From Afifella marina DSM 2698 (GTDB taxonomy: Bacteria; Pseudomonadota; Alphaproteobacteria; Rhizobiales; Afifellaceae), in assembly GCF_900102695.1 (NCBI RefSeq), contig NZ_FMVW01000009.1, forward strand, positions 62,001 through 126,000: DNA of 64,000 nucleotides, in the 5' to 3' direction. Under the pieces are notes generated by a model. The model did not search any database, was not told where the DNA came from, and saw only the letters and a program-made list of their open reading frames with translations. Position 1 is the stretch's first letter. The number at the start of each line of letters is the position of its first letter. Both the position numbers and the translations under genes were made by a program. Below, one piece after another: positions 44,713 to 51,295 of this stretch.

Positions 44713-45462
44713 TCAGAAGATGGAGCGTCCGCGATGCGAAGCTGAGGTCCGTGAGGTGTCGGCGATCCAGGCATTCGGCTTGCGATCGAGCGCGGAGAGG
44801 GGCGGGCGGTCTATGTCCAGCCATCCTCGATCAATCGCGAAGCGGACGATATCGGCCCGGCTTTGCAGAGACAGCTTTTGCGCCGCGCGACGCTTATAGG
44901 TCTCGACAGACTTTGGGCTGACACAGAGCTTTCCGGCGATCTCCTTGATGCTGAAGCCGAAAGCGGTGAGCTTCAAAGTCTCTTCTTCCCGCCGGGTAAT
45001 CTCCGTCTCCTCGCTATCATTCTCGCCTTCATTGACACAGGGCAGCAGTTGCGTGGCGAGGCAGGGGTCGATGTAGCGCCTGCCGGAGAGAACGAGACGC
45101 AACGCGTCGATGAGGTGGCGTGCCTCGGAGCTCTTGAGCACGTATCCGGTGACGCCCAGCGCAAACACACGCTGAAGAATGCGTGTGTCCGCATGCATCG
45201 TGTAGGCGAGGACCGGAAGAGACGGCGCCCGTGCGATTGCCTCCGGCAACCAGGCGCCTTCTGCGGCACCGGGCAGAGAGAGGTCGGCGACGAGCGCGTC
45301 GATTGTGCCGCTTTCCGCGAGCGCCAAAGCCTGTTCGGCGGTGCGCGCCTCGCCGGAAAAAACGAGCCCTTCTTCAAACTCCAGCGCGGCACGGATGCCG
45401 GCAATCACGCAGGGATGGTCATCCACGACGCCTATTCGGTACGATTTCGCAGCTGCTTGCAT
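44713..45462 (-). CDS. NarL/LuxR-family response regulator
   Basis: The 249-residue protein starts at ATG 45462 with TGGAGG nine bases upstream. Its receiver domain has paired acids (VVDDHP), phospho-acceptor Asp in ALVADLSLPG, and Lys in YVLKS. The C-terminal LuxR helix-turn-helix is seen in TRREEETLKLTAFGFSIKEI and CVSPKSVETYKRRAAQKL. Its start lies inside the end of the upstream kinase-like gene, so the two are coupled. It may control the divergent secretion locus. Confidence 0.92.
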   Translation of the reverse strand: MQAAAKSYRIGVVDDHPCVIAGIRAALEFEEGLVFSGEARTAEQALALAESGTIDALVADLSLPGAAEGAWLPEAIARAPSLPVLAYTMHADTRILQRVFALGVTGYVLKSSEARHLIDALRLVLSGRRYIDPCLATQLLPCVNEGENDSEETEITRREEETLKLTAFGFSIKEIAGKLCVSPKSVETYKRRAAQKLSLQSRADIVRFAIDRGWLDIDRPPLSALDRKPNAWIADTSRTSASHRGRSIF

Positions 45463-46084
45463 CGTCTTGTGCCTCCAGGGAGATGGAGAACCGAGCATTC
45501 TGCCCATTCAAGGGTCGGATCTCGACTCTGAGTGGTGAGAATTCTTCTCTAGTCTTCTGTATGGCGGTCGAAAAAACGAAGTCTTCTAATGAGCCCTCTG
45601 GGTTTCCCCATCCGTCTTTAAAATTTGCTTCAATATGAACCGCAACTTTAAATCGGTCTATGGCTGAGAGGCTGACTGCGACAAAGGCATCGTCGTGCCT
45701 GAGACAGCGGGCCGCGGCGACCACCTGCTCGATCGCTCGACCCACCACGAGGCAGAAAGGCAGGCGGAAAAAGCCGGCGCTTTCTTTCGATGAAAGAAGG
45801 TAGATCTGCAAATGATGGCGGGCGGCGATGACCGGAGCCATCGCGCGGACGAATTCGTCAAGAGATATCGAGCAGGAATGAGAAGTTTGTGCCGCAGAAT
45901 AGATGCGCTGGATGAGCGGAGAAAGCTGATCTACGTCGTGGCCGATACCTGTGATCAAGTCGTCATCGGCGTATTTTCGTGTCAACTGAAGCAGCTTGAG
46001 ATTGAGCGAACTAAGAGACGTGCCGACGACGTCGTGCAGCAGTGATATCTCCTCGCACAGCGCGCATTCCTGTTCCGCTTTCAT
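45419..46084 (-). CDS. Degenerate histidine-kinase-like protein
   Basis: The 221-residue soluble protein has a helical dimerisation segment with a candidate phospho-His in SLLHDVVGTSLSSLNLKLLQ (residues 14-33). The ATPase half is degenerate: there is no clear N box (GRAIEQVVAAARCL stands in its place) and no DxGxG motif. It may act as a phosphotransferase, like ChpT, or as a kinase-related regulator, not as an active kinase. It overlaps the response regulator by 44 bases. Codon use is lower GC than neighbours. Confidence 0.6.
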   Translation of the reverse strand: MKAEQECALCEEISLLHDVVGTSLSSLNLKLLQLTRKYADDDLITGIGHDVDQLSPLIQRIYSAAQTSHSCSISLDEFVRAMAPVIAARHHLQIYLLSSKESAGFFRLPFCLVVGRAIEQVVAAARCLRHDDAFVAVSLSAIDRFKVAVHIEANFKDGWGNPEGSLEDFVFSTAIQKTREEFSPLRVEIRPLNGQNARFSISLEAQDDASSCEIVPNRRRG

Positions 46085-46144
46085 GCTTCCCCCTGAGCAG
46101 AGGCACGTTCTGCGTGTGCCTTGGATGCTCCGTAGGAAGAGATT

Positions 46145-46165
46145 ATTCTAATTAAAAGTTAGAAT
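46145..46165. promoter_or_regulatory. AT-rich palindrome upstream of the kinase-like gene
   Basis: ATTCTAA, seven bases, TTAGAAT: perfect 7-bp arms in an AT-rich patch 61 bases upstream of the kinase-like start at 46084. It could be an operator. Confidence 0.4.
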
Positions 46166-46213
46166 CTATATATTTTTGCGAGTTTATTTTGTATCTTCAG
46201 GCGTTTCGTATTC

Positions 46214-46843
46214 TCATCCATCGGCGGAGGGAGGAGGCCCGCTGGCGTTTTTCTCTTTGTTCGCACGCAGATGACGTTCGAGCTCGGGCAGGAATTGCCA
46301 GAGGTCGCGGTTGAGCTCGGTCATCTCGCGGGCCGCTTCGTTCATTTCGTCGAGGCGCCGGTCATCAAGCGGGCGCTCGCGTCCAAAACAGATGCGGCCC
46401 CGCTTTTCCTCGATGCGCATCAGGTTGGTGTGCGTGATTTCGCCGAGCTGGTCGACCGCAAACATGGAATGGTTGAGCTCGTTTCGCAGCTTCGTCGCCG
46501 CTTCGAAGCGTTTCACGAGAAGCTTCAAGCGCTTGGCAATGGCTTCATCGCGGAGCTTCGCCTTGGCCAGCCTGTTGACGAGATCGAGCCGCGCCCGCGT
46601 GGTGTTGAGGGTTCCGAAGACGATCACCGAGGTTGGGTGGTCGGTTTCCATCAGCAGCATGAGGACGTGGACGAAAAGGCTCTCGTTGTTCGACCAGTTG
46701 AGCACCAGATTGCCGATGGTGGCGAAGATACGCATCCGCCGCTCCTGCAAGCCGCGGGGCGGGGCGGAGAACGCCTGGAAGGTGGGTGGCTCCGGAAGAC
46801 GCGAATCAGCAGCGGCGCCGTTTGCCGGATAGGTATCGTCCAC
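46214..46843 (-). CDS. Hypothetical soluble helical protein
   Basis: The 209-residue protein has no signal peptide. Residues about 40-190 are mostly predicted helical (RRMRIFATIGNLVLNWSNNE, DLVNRLAKAKLRDEAIAKRL, TKLRNELNHSMFAVDQLGEI), with the ending region rich in charged residues. Similar proteins of unknown role occur in Rhizobiales. It precedes the kinase-like gene on the same strand after a 129-base gap. Confidence 0.7.
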   Translation of the reverse strand: MDDTYPANGAAADSRLPEPPTFQAFSAPPRGLQERRMRIFATIGNLVLNWSNNESLFVHVLMLLMETDHPTSVIVFGTLNTTRARLDLVNRLAKAKLRDEAIAKRLKLLVKRFEAATKLRNELNHSMFAVDQLGEITHTNLMRIEEKRGRICFGRERPLDDRRLDEMNEAAREMTELNRDLWQFLPELERHLRANKEKNASGPPPSADG

Positions 46844-47193
46844 CGATGAACCTCCTTGAGTTTATCCCTTAGATGGTAAGCTCTGAATCAGCCAGATACA
46901 AAGTCAATGCAGCATAAAGGGTGGTATGTCAGGTTATTCCTGACATACTTTGGGGTAATACCCGTTATCGCTATAGGAATAACGCTGTCATGTCAGGATT
47001 TTTTACGCGGAAACGGGGAATTTCCTGAGAGACAATTTGCCTCCATCTCGCTCACCATTGACGCAGTTGCTGGATGTTCCGGCAACCGGACCCATCAGGG
47101 TTCCGACCAACGCGAGAGGCTGTTGAAGCCGTTCAATCCGCGTAGATGACGGATTGCGGTTCCAGGCTGTCTCTCGACCAGAGGGAAGTGAAA
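46844..47193 (+). promoter_or_regulatory. Divergent control region of the secretion locus
   Basis: 350 bases with no convincing gene, lower GC than surroundings. It contains the palindrome at 46925-46947, a further ATGTCAGG copy at 46990-46997, and CGTTAT/ATAACG arms between them. It should carry promoters for the divergent hypothetical gene and the Asp-rich operon. A weak frame at 46907-47149 is rejected because it covers the palindrome. Confidence 0.6.
46925..46947. promoter_or_regulatory. Perfect operator-like palindrome TATGTCAGG-N5-CCTGACATA
   Basis: Nine-base arms (46925-46933 and 46939-46947) are exact complements around TTATT, and a single half-site ATGTCAGG recurs at 46990. The shape fits a dimeric regulator such as a LuxR/NarL or GntR protein. 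Confidence 0.75.
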
Positions 47194-48108
47194 ATGGCTA
47201 CTGACCGTAACAATCTGGCATTCGCCAATGCCGGCGTCGCCGGCGCGTTCCAGGACAGCTGGGGTAACGGCGTCGATGCGTCTGTGACGAACCAGGATTT
47301 CGACGTTCTCAGCAACAACGATGCGAGCGACGACGATAATCTTGATCTCGACGATCAGGACGTGATCGACATTGACGACAACGACGGTGGCGACGACATC
47401 GACGTCGCGGTTCTCGGTTCCGGCAATTCGAGCACGACCGATATCGATACCGACGAATCCTATTTCAGCGGGAATGAGTCGACCTATACGTCGGACACGT
47501 CGGTCGACGTCTCCAATGTCGGCAACGAGACGTTCTCCTCCGACTTCAGTTCGGACGTCTCCTCGACCAACACGTTCAACTATTCCGACGATGACGTGAA
47601 CACGACCGGCAGCAACAACACTGCGAATGTCGGCGTCACCGACAGCTTCAACGAGACGCTCGACAACGTCGGCAACTGGTCGGACACCGATATCCACACA
47701 AAGATGGAGCAGATCTCCGACAGCGATCTCGTCGATGTCGATGGCCTTTGCGGCAATATCGACGACCTCCTGTCGCTCGGGGGTGACGGCAACGTCTTCG
47801 CTCTGGATCAGGTCCAGACGATGATGGATAGCGATTTCGTCGCCAATCCGACCGTCACCAACAACGGCCATCTCGATCAAGCGGCGTACAACATTGACGG
47901 CGGCTACGCAGATGCGACCTCCGGCGTCGGGAATGTCGACGGTGCCAGCGATGTCGGCGGCAACGCCAATGCCGGCGCGGACGCTCTCGCGGATCTCAGC
48001 GGCTTCGACCAGAGCATCAGCATGGGCGGCAACATTCAGTACGCCAGCATGAATCTCGATGTGGTCGGCGGCAGCGCGGACTCCGACATCATGGGCGACG
48101 ACACCTGA
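47194..48108 (+). CDS. Asp-rich secreted protein A (candidate type I secretion substrate)
   Basis: The 304-residue protein is very rich in Asp, Ser, Asn, Gly and Thr and almost free of Lys and Arg after residue 10, so strongly acidic. The conserved block AGVAGAFQDS (11-20) leads to an Asp cluster SDDDNLDLDDQDVIDIDDND at about 50-69. A SDDDVNTT segment follows, and the C-terminus ends VVGGSADSDIMGDDT. There is no Sec signal peptide. Composition, lack of basic residues and the linked exporter indicate type I secretion, though no RTX repeats are seen. Strong GAGGGAAG ribosome site. Confidence 0.8.
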   Translation: MATDRNNLAFANAGVAGAFQDSWGNGVDASVTNQDFDVLSNNDASDDDNLDLDDQDVIDIDDNDGGDDIDVAVLGSGNSSTTDIDTDESYFSGNESTYTSDTSVDVSNVGNETFSSDFSSDVSSTNTFNYSDDDVNTTGSNNTANVGVTDSFNETLDNVGNWSDTDIHTKMEQISDSDLVDVDGLCGNIDDLLSLGGDGNVFALDQVQTMMDSDFVANPTVTNNGHLDQAAYNIDGGYADATSGVGNVDGASDVGGNANAGADALADLSGFDQSISMGGNIQYASMNLDVVGGSADSDIMGDDT

Positions 48109-48221
48109 TCGCATGCGCACGGCTTCGGCCGGTCACGCATTCTTTCAACATCCGCTTGTGGGCATCGCCCTAAACGCTCCGGCTGTGCCTGCGCGAGCGA
48201 CGATTTTCAAAGGAATACGCT

Positions 48222-49166
48222 ATGTTTAACTTCAATCCGGCTCCTCCGGCGCCCGAAGAAAACAACACCGGCAGCACCAGTGCCGGCGTTGTGGGTGCGT
48301 TCCAGGACAGCAGCCACAACTTCGTCGACGGCTCCGAGAGCAATCTGAGCTCCTCCTTCATGAGCGGCAACGATCTTTCGGATGACGACAACCAGGACAT
48401 CGACGATCAGGACGTGGTCGACATCGACGACAATGATGCCGGCGACGACATCGACATGGCGGTGGTCGATTCCCTCAACACGTCCTCGTTCTCGGTGGAC
48501 AAGGACGTCTCTGTCGGCAGCGACAACACCAACACGGTGTCGAAGACGGTCGACATCGACGTGGAGGATTCCGGCAATTCCTCGGTCACTATCGAGAAGT
48601 CTTTGGACTTCACCGAGGAAAACACGACCAATTGGTCGGATGACGATGTGAACACGACGAACAGCGGCAACACGCTCAACGTCAGCATCGACGATGTCGG
48701 CAACAAGACGCTGACCGATTCCTTCAATGCAAGCTCGCATACCGAGACGTTCAACGAGTACTGCCTGGACGACAGCGATCTCGTCGATCTCGACGGGCTC
48801 CAGGGCCGTATCGACGACATCTTGAGCGTCGGCGGAGACGGTAACGTCCTCAGCGGCCTGCAGGATCAGCTCCTCACCGACAACGATCTGGTGATGAGCC
48901 CGTCTGTGTCGAACAGCGGCTGGGCTTCCGTCAGCCAAGATGCCGGGTGCATCGATGGCGGCTGGACCGATTCCGACGCAACCGTCGGAAATGTCGGCGG
49001 CGACAGCGACGTCGGTGCGAATGCGACGGCCTCTGCGGATGCCTCGGCCAATCTCTCTGCCTTCGGCCAGACGATCGAAACCGGCCTCAACACGCAGTAT
49101 GCGCGCATCGATACGAGCGTCGTGGGTGGTTCCGACGACGGCGATATCGCCGGCGACGACGCCTGA
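48222..49166 (+). CDS. Asp-rich secreted protein B, paralog of A
   Basis: The 314-residue protein is a diverged tandem copy of protein A. Shared blocks: AGVVGAFQDS near residue 20, the SDDDNQDIDDQDVVDIDDND cluster, NWSDDDVNTTN, the DSDLVDLDGLQGRIDDIL block, and a C-terminus VVGGSDDGDIAGDDA. It has two Cys (protein A has one). Spacing is 113 bases after A. It has an AAGGAA ribosome site. Function unknown; calcium or surface binding is possible. Confidence 0.8.
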   Translation: MFNFNPAPPAPEENNTGSTSAGVVGAFQDSSHNFVDGSESNLSSSFMSGNDLSDDDNQDIDDQDVVDIDDNDAGDDIDMAVVDSLNTSSFSVDKDVSVGSDNTNTVSKTVDIDVEDSGNSSVTIEKSLDFTEENTTNWSDDDVNTTNSGNTLNVSIDDVGNKTLTDSFNASSHTETFNEYCLDDSDLVDLDGLQGRIDDILSVGGDGNVLSGLQDQLLTDNDLVMSPSVSNSGWASVSQDAGCIDGGWTDSDATVGNVGGDSDVGANATASADASANLSAFGQTIETGLNTQYARIDTSVVGGSDDGDIAGDDA

Positions 49167-49232
49167 TCAGCCGAGCCAGCTGAATGGTGTTCGAAGGCTG
49201 AGGAGACTCGAACTTCGAGCGACACTGACACT

Positions 49233-49266
49233 GAGAGCCGCGCCATGTCGCGGCTCTCTCTGCCTT
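49233..49266 (+). terminator. Hairpin between the Asp-rich genes and the exporter genes
   Basis: GAGAGCCGCG (49233-49242), loop CCATGT, CGCGGCTCTC (49249-49258) form a perfect 10-bp stem followed by TCTGCCTT. It may be a partial terminator giving more substrate transcript than exporter transcript. Confidence 0.55.
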
Positions 49267-49294
49267 AACTCGGTCAGAATCTCGGAGCCAGGCC

Positions 49295-51292
49295 GTGCGT
49301 GCCAACGCCGTCGCAGAAGCCATATCCAGATTCATGGGGTTCTTCGAACCGGTCGATGAGACCGCGAAGATCCGCATCGAGCATCCCGACTTCGATTTCG
49401 GGCACCGTCCGGTCGCGCTGAACCCGGATGCGCCGGGAACGCTTGCCCATGTGGCCCCGGAAGATGGACCTGCGGGCGGGGGAGGTGTTTCGCTGCGGCT
49501 CGGCGGATATCCTTCCGTTTCGGTCGATCCGGCCGGACATCATTCGGCGTCCGTGCCGTCGGGCCATGGGGCCGAGCCCGTCTTTTTGAGCGATAGCGGC
49601 CCGGTTTTCTTGCGGCCTGGTGAACCGGCCGGCGTCAGCGCGCCCGGCGCCTTTGCCGAGCCGGATGTGCGGGCGGTCTACAACGAGGCTGTCGATTCAA
49701 GCTTCGGCGTGGTCCGTCAGCACGCTGTGCTCGACGACAATGATCAGCTCTCGCTGGTCGATGGGGTGGACCCCGTCTCTCTCGTCCCCGATGCGGGCGA
49801 GGACCTCCAGACGATGATCGATGCCGCGCAGATATGGCGCGAAGAGATCTGGCGCGTCGAGACATCGGGCAGAGATGTCGCAGAGGAGAACTGGAACGGC
49901 GAGACCGGCGGGCTGCACGACCCTTCTGAGATCCGCGAAGCGCTTCTCACCTCGGCCTATCACGATCCGGAACGCGCCGGGCCAGTCCCCGGCCATGACG
50001 GCGCTTATGTGAACGGGCAGCCATCGAGCGCGTATCCGACGGTCAACGAGATTTTCGACCGGCTCGGCCTCGGCGACGACGATGCCGACGAAGCCCCGAT
50101 CGATCCCCTCGACGCGGTGGTGACGGCGGAGATCGACCTCGGCCACAACACCGTCGTCAACGAAGCGACCGTCCTCCAGGCCGACACTTTCGCCCGCACG
50201 ACGATCGTCATGGGCGATTATTACGAGACGAATGCGATCAATCAGCTGACCGTGCATCTCGATGTCGACGAGCGTCCGGCTGGCGTCGGGTTCGATGGCA
50301 CAGGCAGCTCTTACACGGATGCCTACAACGTCGCGGTTTTCGAGCGCAGCGATGGCGTGACACCCGGGCCCGCCGATCCCGCCGGCTACTTCGTGCCTTA
50401 CGATTACGAGGTGGATGTCATCGACGGCGACCTCGTCACCTCTCGCTTCATCGAGCAGATCCGTGTCGTGTTGGATGACGATCAGGTGGTTCTCACCTCG
50501 GTCAGCGAGGATACGACGATTGAGACGGGTGGGAACGTCTCATATGGCGCAGTCGATTTTTCAGCCCTTCAGGATTTCTACGATGTCATCATCTTCGGCG
50601 GCAGCGTTTATGAAGGAAACTACATCGACCAGGTGAGCATCCTTCTCGACAATGATTACATAGCGCCCGGGGCGGCCGCCGGCGGCAGCATCTCAAGCTC
50701 CGGAAATCTTCTCTACAACTTCGCCTCCATCGAAAATATCGGCGGGACCGATTTCCGCCCGGTGTCTGAGACGATGTCGGATCTCGTGTCAGCCTTCGGT
50801 CGCGGCGAGGATACTTTCGATCGCGCTCTCGGGGAGCCGCTCGATTTTCTCGGCAGCTCGCATCTGCGCATTCTCTACGTGACCGGCGACCGGGTCGAGC
50901 TCACCCATCTCAAGCAGACGACCATCCTCTCCGATGCCGACACCGTCGATTATGCGCGGAAGACGGCGGCCGAGCTTGTCAACAAATCCGGGTCGGACGT
51001 GCCCTGGCATATCGAGACCGGCGGCAACGCCGTCGTCAATGCAGGCCAGATCATCGACTACGACACGGCCGGTTCCGTGCGCTTCCTCGGCGGGGACTAC
51101 TACTCCGATTCCATTCTCGCGCAGGCGGATCTCGTTCCGAGAGGAAACATGTCCGTCTTCGACACGGCAAAGCTTGCGCCGGAAGTGATCGCCTTCACGA
51201 GCCCCGACATCGATGTGCCTGACGAGGAGGGCGGTTTTGCAATCCACTCATACGACATGCCGGGCGATGGCCTGGCGAGCTTTTTCGGGTGA
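49295..51292 (+). CDS. Large repeat protein of the secretion locus
   Basis: The 665-residue protein starts at GTG 49295 with GGAG upstream. It has no Sec signal. From about 285 to the end it repeats two short motifs: a strand module with I..GG.YYE.N.I.Q...LD.D (near 304, 432 and 596) and an ETGGN.V.N.A.I module (near 410, 467 and 574). This suggests a beta-solenoid or beta-sandwich array. The N-terminal 250 residues are mixed and partly Pro/Gly-rich. Similar proteins lie before type I exporters in Rhizobiales. It is either a substrate or a surface component. Confidence 0.75.
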   Translation: MRANAVAEAISRFMGFFEPVDETAKIRIEHPDFDFGHRPVALNPDAPGTLAHVAPEDGPAGGGGVSLRLGGYPSVSVDPAGHHSASVPSGHGAEPVFLSDSGPVFLRPGEPAGVSAPGAFAEPDVRAVYNEAVDSSFGVVRQHAVLDDNDQLSLVDGVDPVSLVPDAGEDLQTMIDAAQIWREEIWRVETSGRDVAEENWNGETGGLHDPSEIREALLTSAYHDPERAGPVPGHDGAYVNGQPSSAYPTVNEIFDRLGLGDDDADEAPIDPLDAVVTAEIDLGHNTVVNEATVLQADTFARTTIVMGDYYETNAINQLTVHLDVDERPAGVGFDGTGSSYTDAYNVAVFERSDGVTPGPADPAGYFVPYDYEVDVIDGDLVTSRFIEQIRVVLDDDQVVLTSVSEDTTIETGGNVSYGAVDFSALQDFYDVIIFGGSVYEGNYIDQVSILLDNDYIAPGAAAGGSISSSGNLLYNFASIENIGGTDFRPVSETMSDLVSAFGRGEDTFDRALGEPLDFLGSSHLRILYVTGDRVELTHLKQTTILSDADTVDYARKTAAELVNKSGSDVPWHIETGGNAVVNAGQIIDYDTAGSVRFLGGDYYSDSILAQADLVPRGNMSVFDTAKLAPEVIAFTSPDIDVPDEEGGFAIHSYDMPGDGLASFFG

Positions 51293-51295
51293 ACC

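Noticed and set aside
46907-47149. 80-codon frame on the plus strand with a hydrophobic start
   Set aside because: It spans the palindromic operator in a low-GC control region, has no ribosome site, and reads as noise after residue 30.
49295-51292. RTX nonapeptide repeats in the large protein
   Set aside because: I looked for GGxGxDxUx arrays; only isolated GG pairs occur, so the protein is not a classical RTX substrate.
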